From the NCBI RefSeq assembly GCF_014198245.1, contig NZ_JACIHE010000015.1, positions 1-64,000 on the forward strand: a stretch of 64,000 bases of DNA. Reading direction: 5' to 3'. Below, piece by piece: positions 33,945 through 43,163 of this stretch (position 1 is the stretch's first letter; every line of letters starts with the position of its first letter). The notes below the pieces were generated by a model that saw only the letters and a list, made by a program, of their open reading frames with translations, had not been told where the DNA came from and searched no databases. A program made the translations under genes and the position numbers. The DNA comes from Bradyrhizobium sp. cir1 (GTDB lineage Bacteria; Pseudomonadota; Alphaproteobacteria; Rhizobiales; Xanthobacteraceae).

Positions 33945-35467
33945 GCTCGGCGACCGCGCTGTCCTGGTTCGCCCGCCACGAGCTCAGGCTGGCCTGGCGA
34001 GAATGGTTCGCCATGATGACCGGCGGCCGGCGCACGCAGGCGCGCGCCGCCGTCATCGGCCTGTTGTTCTTTGCGGCACTGCTGCACGTGCCGGCCTGGG
34101 CGGTGATCGGCCGCTTCGCCGATCTGCAGCTGCCGCTCGACAAATCCTCGCTGATCGTAATCACGGCGACGATCCTTCTGGCCTGGACCTTGATGCTGTC
34201 GCAGGCGATCGAATCGGTGACGCGGGTGTTCTACGCCCGCGCCGATCTCGACCTGATCATGTCCTCGCCCGCGACGCTGGCCAATCTGTTCTCGGTCCGC
34301 ATCGCCGCGATCGCGCTCACCGTCACTGCAATGGCGCTGCTGTTCTCCACGCCCTTCATCGACGTTCTGGTGATCGGCGGCGGGCCGCGCTGGCTGGCGG
34401 CGTTCGGCGTCGTGATCGCGATGGGCCTGTCGGCCGCGGCGGTCGCGATCGCCGTCACCATCTTGCTGTTCCGTCTGATCGGGCCGGCGCGGACGCGCCT
34501 CGTGGCGCAGATCCTCGCCGCCATCATCGGCGCCGGCTTCGTGATCGCGCTGCAGGTCGCCGCGATCATGTCCTACGGCACGCTGTCGCGCTTCACCATC
34601 CTGACCTCCGGCAGCATGGCCGCCCACGCCCCCGAGATCGACAGCATCTGGTGGTGGCCGGCACGCGCCACCATGGGCGACAACGAGGCGCTGGTGCTGC
34701 TTCTCGCGCTCGCTCTGGTGCTGCTCGGAAGCGTCATGGCGATCTTCTCGGGCCGCTTTGCCGACACCGCGATCGATGCCGCCGCCTACGGCAGATCCGG
34801 CCGCCGCAACGCGATGCAGCGCGCGTTCCGGGGCGGATCGCGGCAGCAGGCGCTGCGGCGCAAGGAATTCTCGCTGCTCTGGCGCGATCCCTGGCTGATC
34901 TCGCAGACCCTGATGCAGCTGCTCTACCTGGTGCCGCCGGCGCTGCTGCTCTGGCGCAATTTTGCCGAGAGCTCCGCGGCGCTGACGCTGATCACACCCG
35001 TGATCGTGATGGCGGCGGGACAGCTCGCCGGCGGACTCGCCTGGCTGACGATCTCCGGCGAGGACGCCCCCGACCTGGTCGCGACAGCGCCACTGACGCC
35101 ATCGAGCGTCATCCGTGCCAAGATCGAGGTGGTGCTGATCGCAATCGCCGCCATCTTCTGCCCGCTGGTCGCCGCGCTGGCCTTCGCTTCGCCATTCCAG
35201 GCCGCGGTGAGTGCCGGAGCCATCATCGTCAGTGCGGCCTCCGCGACCGCTATCCAGCTCTGGTTCCGCGTTCAGGCCCGGCGCAGCCAGTTCCGCCGCC
35301 GCCAGACCTCGTCGCGGCTTGCGACCTTTGCCGAAGCCTTCTCCTCGATCGGCTGGGCCGCGAGTGCGGCGCTGCTGCTCGCCCTGCCGCTGGCCGGCGT
35401 CATCAGCGGCCTGATCACCGCGGGCCTCGTCGCCATCACCTGGAAGTTCAGCCCGAGGCGGGAGTAA
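33941..35467 (+). CDS. ABC-2 type exporter membrane protein
   Basis: Polytopic membrane protein of 508 residues with about ten to twelve hydrophobic segments in two halves (for example AVIGLLFFAALLHVPAWAVI, ITATILLAWTLMLSQAIE, and AALLLALPLAGVISGLITAG near the end). There is no family motif I can name beyond the ABC-2 layout. Translational coupling to the ATPase makes it the transporter's membrane part. Substrate unknown. Confidence 0.75.
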   Translation: MSSATALSWFARHELRLAWREWFAMMTGGRRTQARAAVIGLLFFAALLHVPAWAVIGRFADLQLPLDKSSLIVITATILLAWTLMLSQAIESVTRVFYARADLDLIMSSPATLANLFSVRIAAIALTVTAMALLFSTPFIDVLVIGGGPRWLAAFGVVIAMGLSAAAVAIAVTILLFRLIGPARTRLVAQILAAIIGAGFVIALQVAAIMSYGTLSRFTILTSGSMAAHAPEIDSIWWWPARATMGDNEALVLLLALALVLLGSVMAIFSGRFADTAIDAAAYGRSGRRNAMQRAFRGGSRQQALRRKEFSLLWRDPWLISQTLMQLLYLVPPALLLWRNFAESSAALTLITPVIVMAAGQLAGGLAWLTISGEDAPDLVATAPLTPSSVIRAKIEVVLIAIAAIFCPLVAALAFASPFQAAVSAGAIIVSAASATAIQLWFRVQARRSQFRRRQTSSRLATFAEAFSSIGWAASAALLLALPLAGVISGLITAGLVAITWKFSPRRE

Positions 35468-35552
35468 GAGCGGGAGTGGGGTTTCTCGCCCGCCTCACTT
35501 GAAGGTAAGGCTAAATTGCCTTACTTATGGGGTAGCAAGGATCGAGGCTCCA

Positions 35553-35807
35553 ATGGGTACGCTTACTGTCACGGCAAAGGGGCAGGTTACGCTCCGGAAG
35601 GATCTCCTGGAACACCTTGGCGTACATCCGGGCGACAAGATCTCAATAGAAAAACTTCCTGGGGGACGAGTTGAGGTGAAGGCCGCTCGGCCTGCTGGAA
35701 AGATTTCGGACACGTTCGGCATCCTCAAGACAAAGAGGAAGGGACCACCACTGTCGATCGAGGAGATGAACGAGGTCATTGCCCGCGGTTGGGCTGGAAA
35801 GCGATGA
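35553..35807 (+). CDS. AbrB/SpoVT-fold antitoxin-like DNA-binding protein
   Basis: An 84-residue protein with an N-terminal swapped-hairpin AbrB domain: TLTVTAKGQVTLRKDLLEHL then GVHPGDKISIEKLPGGRVEV. The C-terminal half (about 50-84) is charged and is the likely toxin-binding part. The ATG at 35553 follows GAGG. Its stop overlaps the PIN-toxin start (ATGA), the usual arrangement of a VapBC-type pair in which the antitoxin also represses the operon. Confidence 0.85.
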   Translation: MGTLTVTAKGQVTLRKDLLEHLGVHPGDKISIEKLPGGRVEVKAARPAGKISDTFGILKTKRKGPPLSIEEMNEVIARGWAGKR

Positions 35808-36208
35808 AGATCACGGCCGATACGAACATCTTGGTTCGTGCTTGGGTCGAAGACGATGCTGAACAGGCCAAGGCTGCCCACGCCATCCTCAAGAAGGCGG
35901 ACGTCGTCGCTATCTCGATCACTGCCCTTTGCGAATTGGTCTGGGTGCTGGCGTACAGCTACAGGATTTCGCCGAGCGCTATCGCCGACGCCATCCGCCA
36001 GTTGATCAATGCGGAAAATGTGGTGGTAAACCGGCCTTTGGCCGAGGCCGGATTGGCATTCCTCGATGCCGGGGGTGATTTCGCCGATGGTGTCATCGCC
36101 CACGAGGGTAACTGGCTTGGAGCCGATACTTTCGTTTCTTTCGACAAGAGAGCCGTGAAGCTGATCGAGGCAAGCGGCGGATTGGCGCGGTTGGCTGGCG
36201 GCACATGA
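35804..36208 (+). CDS. vapC: PIN-domain toxin (VapC-like ribonuclease)
   Basis: A 134-residue PIN-domain protein, the usual size. Acidic metal-binding residues are Asp6 (ADTNIL), Glu44 (ALCELVW), Asp95 (DFADGVIA) and Asp114 (VSFDKRA). VapC proteins are magnesium-dependent ribonucleases that cut tRNA or rRNA. Coupled to the antitoxin gene. Base composition is lower in GC than the neighbours, which fits acquisition of the pair as a module. Confidence 0.87.
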   Translation: MKITADTNILVRAWVEDDAEQAKAAHAILKKADVVAISITALCELVWVLAYSYRISPSAIADAIRQLINAENVVVNRPLAEAGLAFLDAGGDFADGVIAHEGNWLGADTFVSFDKRAVKLIEASGGLARLAGGT

Positions 36209-36246
36209 CGCAAGGATAATTCGTCGATACACTCAGCAGGTCGTTG

Positions 36247-37080
36247 ATGAGCGGCGGACGGTTCTTCATGTCTCGACTATTGCTGACGGCTTTGGCGTTC
36301 CTTGGCTGGCTGCTGACACCTGCCCTCGCCCAGCAGCCCCAGCGCAGCGAATGCCTGGCGATGGCCAATGCCGCGCCGCGGGTCATGCCGGTCGCCTTCA
36401 GGCAGGCGGCGACGCCTGCGGAGGTCGAGATCACCTATGCCGGCCACTCCACTTATTTCATCGACACGCCCGGCGGCCTGCGCATCGCCACCGACTATAG
36501 CGGCGCCTATCAGGTCGGACGGCTGCCCGACGTCGTCACCATGAACCGGGCGCACAGCACGCACTACTCTTTGTATCCGGACAAGCGCATTCCCCATGTG
36601 CTGCATGGTTGGGGCGAGGACGGCAAGCCGGCCATTGTCTCCGAGCGCATCAGTGACACCTTCATCCGCAACGTCACCACCGATATCCGCCGCTATTTCG
36701 GCGACGATGCCGGCACCGACATGATCCGCGACGGCAACTCGATCTTCATCTTCGAGGTCGCCGGCCTCTGCATCGGACATCTCGGTCATCTCCACCACAA
36801 GCTGGACGACAGCCATTTTGCCCAGATCGGGCGGCTCGACATCGTGATGGTGCCGATCGACGGCACCTACACCATGTCGCTCGACGGCATCTCCGAGATC
36901 ACCAGGCGGCTGCGCGCCTCGGTGGTGCTGCCGATGCACCGCTTCGCCACGCCGCTCGACGACTTCATGCGGCGGATCGGCCAGCAATTCGAGATCGACC
37001 GGCGCATCGAGCGTTCCCTCCGGATGTCGCGGGACACGCTGCCGTCGACGCCGACGGTGATCATCCTCGACGGCGTCTGA
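36247..37080 (+). CDS. Exported MBL-fold metallo-hydrolase (UlaG-like)
   Basis: A 277-residue protein with a signal peptide (LLLTALAFLGWLLTPALA before QQPQRSE). The beginning of a beta-lactamase fold of the UlaG/COG2220 type is visible as ITYAGHSTYFIDTPGGLRI, then MNRAHSTHYSLYP and IGHLGHLHHKLDD (metal-site histidines). A late His in VVLPMHRF completes the pattern. Likely a periplasmic zinc hydrolase; substrate unknown. The ATG at 36247 is preferred over the TTG three bases earlier; an ATG at 36268 also starts before the hydrophobic stretch. Confidence 0.75.
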   Translation: MSGGRFFMSRLLLTALAFLGWLLTPALAQQPQRSECLAMANAAPRVMPVAFRQAATPAEVEITYAGHSTYFIDTPGGLRIATDYSGAYQVGRLPDVVTMNRAHSTHYSLYPDKRIPHVLHGWGEDGKPAIVSERISDTFIRNVTTDIRRYFGDDAGTDMIRDGNSIFIFEVAGLCIGHLGHLHHKLDDSHFAQIGRLDIVMVPIDGTYTMSLDGISEITRRLRASVVLPMHRFATPLDDFMRRIGQQFEIDRRIERSLRMSRDTLPSTPTVIILDGV

Positions 37081-37144
37081 GGCGCAATTTTCTCCAAGCC
37101 GGCTGCCGCCCTTTGGTGCTGATCTCCTGCAAGAGGAGATCGAC

Positions 37145-37666
37145 ATGACCGACTTTGCGCGACTGTTGCACGCGGACGGACCGAATCCCGAGCACGCGGC
37201 GGCGCTTCAGCTTTACGGCCGCTTCGTCGGCGATTGGGAGGCCGAGATCACCGCCCGTGGACCCGGTGGAACGAAACACGTAGCGCCCGGCGAGATCCAT
37301 TTCGGCTGGGTGCTGGAGGGGCGCGCCGTGCAGGACGTCTGGATCATTCCCCGGCCTGCGGGGGCGCCGGCCTTTCCGATCGCCGGCAATTGGTACGGCA
37401 CGACGCTGCGGGTCTATGATCCCACCATGTCCGCATGGCGGATTTCCTGGTTCGATCCAGGTCGCAGCGTGTTCCGCCAGCAGATCGGCCGCCCGCGCGG
37501 CGATGATATCGTGCAGGAAGGCACGACCGACGCGGGCGACCAGACGCGCTGGAGCTTTACCGAGATCACTGACGACTCCTTCCATTGGCTCGGCGAGGTC
37601 AAGCCTGCGACCGCAACCGATTGGCGGCTCGTCGTCGACGTGAAGGCGAAGCGGCGCAAGGCCTGA
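37145..37666 (+). CDS. Conserved hypothetical, DUF1579-like
   Basis: A 173-residue soluble protein with AGGAGA eight bases before its ATG. The pattern YGRFVGDWEAEI, then HFGWVLEGRAVQDVWIIP and SWFDPGRSVF recalls DUF1579-type calycin-like proteins. No catalytic residues or export signal are evident. It follows the MBL hydrolase by 64 bases. Confidence 0.65.
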   Translation: MTDFARLLHADGPNPEHAAALQLYGRFVGDWEAEITARGPGGTKHVAPGEIHFGWVLEGRAVQDVWIIPRPAGAPAFPIAGNWYGTTLRVYDPTMSAWRISWFDPGRSVFRQQIGRPRGDDIVQEGTTDAGDQTRWSFTEITDDSFHWLGEVKPATATDWRLVVDVKAKRRKA

Positions 37667-37779
37667 CGACAGCGCCGCTGTGCGCAAGACGAAGGGTGCG
37701 GTTGCGCGCCGCGCGCTGCTGCATGCAAGGACGAGCTGCTAGGCTCTCGCCACAAAAAATTCAAAGGGAGCGAACGCCA

Positions 37780-38832
37780 ATGGCTGCAAGCGGTGTGCCC
37801 GCCAACACGAGCGGGCTGTTCGTCGAGCCGCGTGAGGACTGGCTCGCGCTGCATCAGGAAGAGATCATCGACCCCATGCGGCCGATCGTCGATCCCCACC
37901 ACCATCTCTGGAATCGCGGGCACCGCTATCTGATCGAGGAGATGGCGTCCGACATCGCCTCCGGCCACAACGTCATCGCCACCGTCTACGTCGATTGCCG
38001 CTCGATGTATCGCGCGCATGGGCCCGAGGCATTCCGGCCGGTCGGCGAAGTCGAGTTCGCCAACGGCATCGCGGCGATGAGTGCGAGCGGTGGTTACGGC
38101 AAAGCCGCGATCTGCGCCGGCATCGTCAGCCACGCCAATCTGCTACTGGGTGACGCCGCAAAACCGGTGCTGGAAGCGGGGATCGCCGCAGGTAACGGCC
38201 GCTTCCGCGGCATCCGGCATTCCTCGGCATGGGACGAAGATCCCGTCGTCGCCGGCATGTATGCCAACAGGCCGAAAGGCCTGCTGCAGGACTCGGCCTT
38301 CCGCAAAGGCTTTGCCCATCTCGCCCCGCTGAACCTCAGCTTCGATGCTTGGCTGTTTCATCCGCAGATCGGCGAGCTGACCGAGCTGGCGCGCGTCTTC
38401 CCCGACACCAGGATCGTGCTCGACCATTGCGGCGGGCCGGCGGGCGTCGGCCGCTTTGCAGGACGGCGCGAAGAAGTGTTTCCGCAATGGCGCGCGTCGA
38501 TCCGGGAGATCGCAAAATGCGAGAACGTGGTGGTGAAGCTCGGAGGCCTTGCGATGTGCCTGCTCGGCTACGACTTCCATCTGCGCGAGAGGCCGCCGTC
38601 ATCCGAGGAACTTGCCGCGGCCTGGCGGCCCTATGTCGAGACCTGCATCGAGGCGTTCGGGCCCAAGCGCGCGATGTTCGAGAGCAATTTTCCGCCCGAC
38701 AAGGGCCAGTGCAGCTACCAGGTGATCTTCAATGCCTTCAAGCGCATCGCCGCGCCCCTGAGCGAGGCCGAGAAGACGGCACTGTTCTCGCGGACCGCGA
38801 CCGAATTCTACCGGCTCGAACTGCCCTCCTGA
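37780..38832 (+). CDS. Amidohydrolase-family protein (COG3618, lactonase-like)
   Basis: TIM-barrel metal hydrolase of 350 residues. The HxH-type motif IVDPHHHLWN near 33-42 starts the barrel; RGIRHSS, LDHCGGPAGVG and MFESNFPPDKG are further strand-end motifs of the group that includes L-fuconolactonase and 2-pyrone-4,6-dicarboxylate lactonase. The late acidic residue expected at strand eight is in ESNFPPD. It probably opens a lactone in sugar or aromatic breakdown; the substrate cannot be assigned. ATG at 37780 follows AAGGGAG. Confidence 0.85.
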   Translation: MAASGVPANTSGLFVEPREDWLALHQEEIIDPMRPIVDPHHHLWNRGHRYLIEEMASDIASGHNVIATVYVDCRSMYRAHGPEAFRPVGEVEFANGIAAMSASGGYGKAAICAGIVSHANLLLGDAAKPVLEAGIAAGNGRFRGIRHSSAWDEDPVVAGMYANRPKGLLQDSAFRKGFAHLAPLNLSFDAWLFHPQIGELTELARVFPDTRIVLDHCGGPAGVGRFAGRREEVFPQWRASIREIAKCENVVVKLGGLAMCLLGYDFHLRERPPSSEELAAAWRPYVETCIEAFGPKRAMFESNFPPDKGQCSYQVIFNAFKRIAAPLSEAEKTALFSRTATEFYRLELPS

Positions 38833-38836
38833 CGAG

Positions 38837-38870
38837 AAGAGGGGCCGGGATGTTGATCCCGACCCCTCTT
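38837..38870. terminator. Shared hairpin terminator of two convergent genes
   Basis: Arms AAGAGGGGCCGGGAT (38837-38851) and ATCCCGACCCCTCTT (38856-38870) pair with one mismatch around a GTTG loop. It lies in the 77-base gap between the rightward amidohydrolase and the leftward cupin gene, so it can serve both. No long T-run. Confidence 0.6.
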
Positions 38871-38909
38871 CGTCGTGGCCGCTGGGAAGCGTCCTTGAAA
38901 CGTTTTTGT

Positions 38910-39365
38910 CTAGCCGGCACCCATCAGCGACGCCGGACGGCGCTCGCCGCTGAAGGCGAACATCTTCTTGAGCTTGTTGACGACGCGGATCAGGAAACCG
39001 ATCACGACGGGATTGGTCTTGCGGCAGAAGGCGATCTTCTTGACGTGGCCTTCGACATGCCATTTGGCATGCGCGCCGTCGCGGAAGAAGATGACGTCGC
39101 CGGGGCCATAGCGCTTCGGCGGCATGCCTTCGCTCTCGAGCACGATCGATCCTTCCATGATCATGATCGTCTCGTCGATGTCGTAGTACCAGTTGAAGCG
39201 GCCTTCGGTGCAATGCCAGATGATTGTCTGGGCGGTGCCGTCGGCGCTGGTCGACAGGACGCGCGAGCGCGACACCGGATTGCCTTCGATGATCCAGGAC
39301 GGCTCGATCGGCCGCAGCTCGAGCTCCACATTGCAACTACCGATTTCAATCAATGCGCGCGACAT
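38910..39365 (-). CDS. Cupin-domain protein
   Basis: A 151-residue single-domain cupin. The two cupin motifs are seen as GRFNWYYDIDETIMIMEGSI (around 55-75) and YGPGDVIFFRDGAHAKWHVE (around 85-105). The first motif lacks the usual HxH pair, as in the Cupin_3/DUF861 group, so metal binding is doubtful. A basic C-terminal segment (VNKLKKMF) follows. Role unknown. Confidence 0.8.
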   Translation of the reverse strand: MSRALIEIGSCNVELELRPIEPSWIIEGNPVSRSRVLSTSADGTAQTIIWHCTEGRFNWYYDIDETIMIMEGSIVLESEGMPPKRYGPGDVIFFRDGAHAKWHVEGHVKKIAFCRKTNPVVIGFLIRVVNKLKKMFAFSGERRPASLMGAG

Positions 39366-39596
39366 CTACTTCCCCAGGGGATATTAATATGTATGGCCGG
39401 GTCTCGGCCCGGATTGAAAGATGTTGGAACGCTAGTGGCCGGCTTTTAATTCTTTCTTACGCAGGCCCCGACAATCAGCCGTAAGTTGCAGGTGCGAAGC
39501 AGCTAACGTCACGATTTCCCTGCAAATTCGCGCACATGAACCGATCTTTTCCGGGGTGCGACAAAGTGCGCGAAGTATAAAAAAGGAGCCACACCG

Positions 39597-40148
39597 ATGC
39601 CCCTCAGCCGGGAGGATCTGACAGCCAAAGGCGACGTGGTCGCCCGGCTCGGCGGCTTCGATATCTCCTTCGCGCCGGACGAGCCCTGGTTCACCATCGA
39701 CGGCATCGACAGCCCCCGGCAGATCGGCAGCGACGGCTCCGGCGGCGCGTTCGTGCTGCTGCCGTCGCAGAATGTGCTCTACGTCTCATCGGAGGGCCGC
39801 GCAGGAATCATCGCAGAAAGCTTCGAGGCATTGATTCAGCTCGTCGTCGCCCGCCCCTACTGGCTCGATATCCTGAAATTTTCCGCCGGCGGCGACCTCC
39901 TGGAGATGCGGCGCGCGGCGGATGCGCTGGAGGCGACGCTCGACGACGAGGATGAGATCAACGAGGCCCGCGAGGACATCCGCAGATGCCTCGATCTCGC
40001 CGAGCCGGACGATCCCGTCGGCGCGCTCTATGAGGCGGTGGCTGCTTCAGACGCCATCGTGCGGGCCACCGACGGCAGCCCGTTCACGACGCTGTTCAAC
40101 CGTTTCAGCATCGACAACCACCCGATGCTGCGCAACGCTGCGGCGTGA
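39597..40148 (+). CDS. Conserved hypothetical protein
   Basis: A 183-residue acidic protein; AAAGGAG lies 9-15 bases before the ATG. It resembles no family I can name with confidence. The first 110 residues have alternating beta pattern with GGAFVLLPSQNVLYVSSEGR, and 110-150 is a charged helix (TLDDEDEINEARED). It could be an immunity-type SUKH-like fold, but this is only an impression. It stands alone. Confidence 0.6.
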   Translation: MPLSREDLTAKGDVVARLGGFDISFAPDEPWFTIDGIDSPRQIGSDGSGGAFVLLPSQNVLYVSSEGRAGIIAESFEALIQLVVARPYWLDILKFSAGGDLLEMRRAADALEATLDDEDEINEAREDIRRCLDLAEPDDPVGALYEAVAASDAIVRATDGSPFTTLFNRFSIDNHPMLRNAAA

Positions 40149-40186
40149 GAGTCACGAGGGACTGTCGCGAGGGCGTTCACCTCTCC

Positions 40187-40431
40187 CGTAGAGACGGGGC
40201 AATCGCAATGGCATTTTGGACGGCCTGTGCGCACGCCTCGTCCTTCGAGACGACCGCTTCCAGCGGTCTCCTCAGGATGAGGCTAATCGACATCGGTGCC
40301 GCTGAAGTGACTGCCGCACACTCCGTCCTCATCCTGAGGAGCCCGCCCAAAGCGGGCGTCTCGAAGGATGGCCACAAGGGAAACCGCTTCCATATGCGAT
40401 AGCGCTGCCTCAACGGGACAGGTGAAGCTTA
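40187..40431. repeat. Second copy of the inserted palindromic element
   Basis: Carries the same landmarks as 25843-26065: GCGCACGCCTCGTCCTTCGA, CTCCTCAGGATGAGGCTAAT, CCTCATCCTGAGG, GCGGGCGTCTCGAAGGA and a right end CATATGCGATAGCGCTGCC. The left end is more decayed. It fills the gap between the hypothetical gene and the aminopeptidase; no gene is present. Confidence 0.75.
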
Positions 40432-41688
40432 CTACTTCGCCCACTCGCCCTTGCGGAACACCGGGACCTTGCTGCCGTCGGCCAGAATGCCGTCGATATC
40501 GGTCTCGGCCGAGCCGATCATCCAGTCGATATGGATCAGGCTCTGGTTGCCGCCTTGTGCGGCGATCTGCTGCGGCGTGAGCTGGGCGCCGTTGACGAAG
40601 CACTTCGAATAGCACTGGCCGAGCGCGATGTGCGAGGCGGCGTTCTCGTCGAACAGCGTATTGTAGAACAACAATCCGCTCTGCGAGATCGGCGAGGAAT
40701 GCGGCACCAGCGCCACCTCGCCGAGCCGGCGAGCGCCCTCGTCGGTGTCGAGCACCTTGTTGAGCACCTCCGCGCCGCGCGAGGCCTTGGCGTCGACGAT
40801 CTTGCCGTCCTCGAAGCGCACCGCGATGTTGTCGATCAGCGTGCCCTGGTAGGAGAGCGGCTTCGAGCTCACGACATGGCCATAGACGCGGCGGCAATGC
40901 GGCGTGGTGAAGACCTCTTCGGTCGGGATGTTGGCGTTGCAGCTGATGCCGTTCTTGGACAGCGAGGCGCCGCCTTCCCATTCATGACCGTCGGCAAGCC
41001 CGATGGTGAGGTCGGTGCCAGGACCCGAGTATTGGAGCGCGCGAAAACGCTGGCCGTTGAGCCAGTTGGTGCGCTCGCGCAGCACCGCATTGTGGCTCGC
41101 CCAATTGCCCATGGCGTCTTCACGGTCGACGCGGGACGCGGCGAAGATCGCGTCCGCGAGCTTGCCGATTGCGACGTCCTCGGGATCATTGGGGAAGACC
41201 TGCCTGGCCCAGGACGGGCTCGGATAGGCGATGATGTTCCAGTTGGTGTCGAAATTGACGATCTTTTCCAGCGCCGGCTGATAGGCCATCGAATTGGCCT
41301 TGCTGGCGCGTGCGACCTTGGAAGGATCCTCGCCCGACAGCAGCATCGGATTGTCGCCGACGATGGCGAGCCGCGCGGTGTTGTCGGAGAAGGCCTTGGC
41401 CATGCCCTCGTAGAGCCAGCCGGCGGCGCGATCGAAACTGTTGTCGTGACCGTGGCGGTAGCGCGCCAGCGTCATCTCCTCGTCCGACAGGATCGGAGTC
41501 ACGATGCCGGCGCCGGCCTTGTAGGCATGCACGGCGATCCGCCGCACCAGCGGCAGCGCGATCGCCGGCGCCGTCAGGAGCAGATCCTGTCCCGGCCGCA
41601 AGCCCAGGCCCACCTTCACCGCCACCTCGGCCAGCCGGTCGAGTTTCGCGGGATCGATGGGAGTGGCGGTGATGCGTTGATCGGTCAT
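40432..41688 (-). CDS. M29-family metallo-aminopeptidase (AmpS-like)
   Basis: Cytosolic aminopeptidase of 418 residues, the normal length for the M29 (aminopeptidase T/S) family, which uses two metal ions to remove N-terminal residues from peptides. Family regions are seen: NIPTEEVFTTPHCRRVYG with a metal Glu near 250, LGEVALVPHSSPIS near 315, and NAASHIALGQCYSKC with LIHIDWMIGS near 345-380 carrying the metal histidines and aspartate. Single gene. Confidence 0.9.
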   Translation of the reverse strand: MTDQRITATPIDPAKLDRLAEVAVKVGLGLRPGQDLLLTAPAIALPLVRRIAVHAYKAGAGIVTPILSDEEMTLARYRHGHDNSFDRAAGWLYEGMAKAFSDNTARLAIVGDNPMLLSGEDPSKVARASKANSMAYQPALEKIVNFDTNWNIIAYPSPSWARQVFPNDPEDVAIGKLADAIFAASRVDREDAMGNWASHNAVLRERTNWLNGQRFRALQYSGPGTDLTIGLADGHEWEGGASLSKNGISCNANIPTEEVFTTPHCRRVYGHVVSSKPLSYQGTLIDNIAVRFEDGKIVDAKASRGAEVLNKVLDTDEGARRLGEVALVPHSSPISQSGLLFYNTLFDENAASHIALGQCYSKCFVNGAQLTPQQIAAQGGNQSLIHIDWMIGSAETDIDGILADGSKVPVFRKGEWAK

Positions 41689-41801
41689 GCCGGGTCCTCT
41701 GCCGAAAGTCTCTCGTTCAATCTAAGCCTAGCATCGCGAGACACAAGTATGCGAGCGCCTTGCGGGACGGGAAAGATACGTGGTTTCACGCATCTTGGTT
41801 T

Positions 41802-43163
41802 TCAACGCGTTGAGGATCTCAGCACCCGGTCGACCATGGCGGGCGCAAGCCCGAGGTAATTTTCCGGTGAGGTGAGCGCCTCGATTGTGGCACGGTCGAT
41901 GCGGCTCGATATCCGTGAATCTGCGGACAGCGCGTCGGCAAGGCTGATCCCCTTGTCGTTGGCCTCGCGGCAGGCGTCATAGACCACGTCATGCGCCTCC
42001 TGCCGCCCAATTTGCGGCGCGAGCCCCATCATGACCGCTTCGGCCACAATCAGGCCGCGGCTGACGGCGAGATTGTCGTTCATCTTCTTTTCGTCCACGA
42101 TGAGGCCTGCGAGCGCGAACTTCGCCTGGTGCAGCGCGCCGGCGGCCAGCACGAAGCTTTCGGGGATCGCCATCCATTCGGCGTGCCAGGGGCCGGTGGC
42201 GCGCTCGAAATCCTGCACCATCGCGTCCAGCATCAGGCCGGCGTGCTGGCGCACCGCCTTGGACGCCGCAAGCATCAGTTCCGAGGAGATCGGGTTGCGC
42301 TTCTGCGGCATGGTCGAGGAGGCGCCGCGGCCCTTGACGAAGGGCTCGTAAACCTCGGCGAACTCGGTCGAGGCCATGATCATGATGTCGAGCGCGATCT
42401 TGCCGAGCGAGCCGGTGACGAGCGCGAGGAAGTTCACGGCCTCGGCAAAGCCGTCGCGCGCGACGTGCCAGGTCGAGGCGGGAACGCCGAGCTTCAGCTC
42501 GGCGCAGAGCGCCTCCTGCACCTCGAACCCCTTGTCGCCGAGCGAGGCCAGCGTGCCGGCGGCGCCGGCGAACTGTCCGACCAGGACGCGCGGCTTCAAT
42601 TGCTCAAGGCGCCCGGCGTGGCGGTCGAACATCGCGAGCCAGATCGCGGTCTTGTAGCCGAAGGTGACCGGCAGCGCCTGCTGCAGATGGGTGCGGCCCG
42701 CCATCGGCGTGTCGCGATATCGCTTCGAGAGATTGGCAAGGATCTTGCGCAGCCCGGCGATGTCGCGTTCGACGATCTCGAGCGCGGCGCGCAGCTGCAG
42801 CACCACGGCGGTGTCCATGATGTCCTGCGTGGTCGCGCCCCAATGCACGTAGCGGCCGGCCTCGCCGCACTGCTTCACCATCTGGTGCACCAGGGGAAGG
42901 ATCGGATAGCCGACGATGTCGGTCTCCTGCCTGAGCAGATCGAAGTCGAGCGCGGCGACGTCGGTCCGCGCCGCGATCGCCGCGGCGGCATCCTGCGGGA
43001 TCACGCCGCATGCCGCCTCCGCCTTCGCCAGCGCCACCTCGACCTCGGCATAACGGGCGACCAGCGCGACGTCGGAAAACACCTCGCGCATCTCGGGCGT
43101 GCCGAAGGCGTCGCGGAACAGCATGGAGTCGAGCACGGTGGTCGAGGCGTGAAAAGCAGGCAT
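41802..43163 (-). CDS. Fumarase/adenylosuccinate-lyase superfamily enzyme
   Basis: Lyase of 453 residues, related to adenylosuccinate lyase and 3-carboxy-cis,cis-muconate cycloisomerase. The signature loop GASSTMPQKRNPISSE is near 285-300, and the catalytic regions HWGATTQDIMDT (near 107) and GRTHLQQALPVTFG (near 158) are intact. The sequence pattern is closer to the PcaB-like and bacterial branched groups than to the housekeeping purB, and no purine genes are nearby. The precise reaction is not assignable. Commonly annotated as adenylosuccinate lyase family protein. Confidence 0.85.
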   Translation of the reverse strand: MPAFHASTTVLDSMLFRDAFGTPEMREVFSDVALVARYAEVEVALAKAEAACGVIPQDAAAAIAARTDVAALDFDLLRQETDIVGYPILPLVHQMVKQCGEAGRYVHWGATTQDIMDTAVVLQLRAALEIVERDIAGLRKILANLSKRYRDTPMAGRTHLQQALPVTFGYKTAIWLAMFDRHAGRLEQLKPRVLVGQFAGAAGTLASLGDKGFEVQEALCAELKLGVPASTWHVARDGFAEAVNFLALVTGSLGKIALDIMIMASTEFAEVYEPFVKGRGASSTMPQKRNPISSELMLAASKAVRQHAGLMLDAMVQDFERATGPWHAEWMAIPESFVLAAGALHQAKFALAGLIVDEKKMNDNLAVSRGLIVAEAVMMGLAPQIGRQEAHDVVYDACREANDKGISLADALSADSRISSRIDRATIEALTSPENYLGLAPAMVDRVLRSSTR

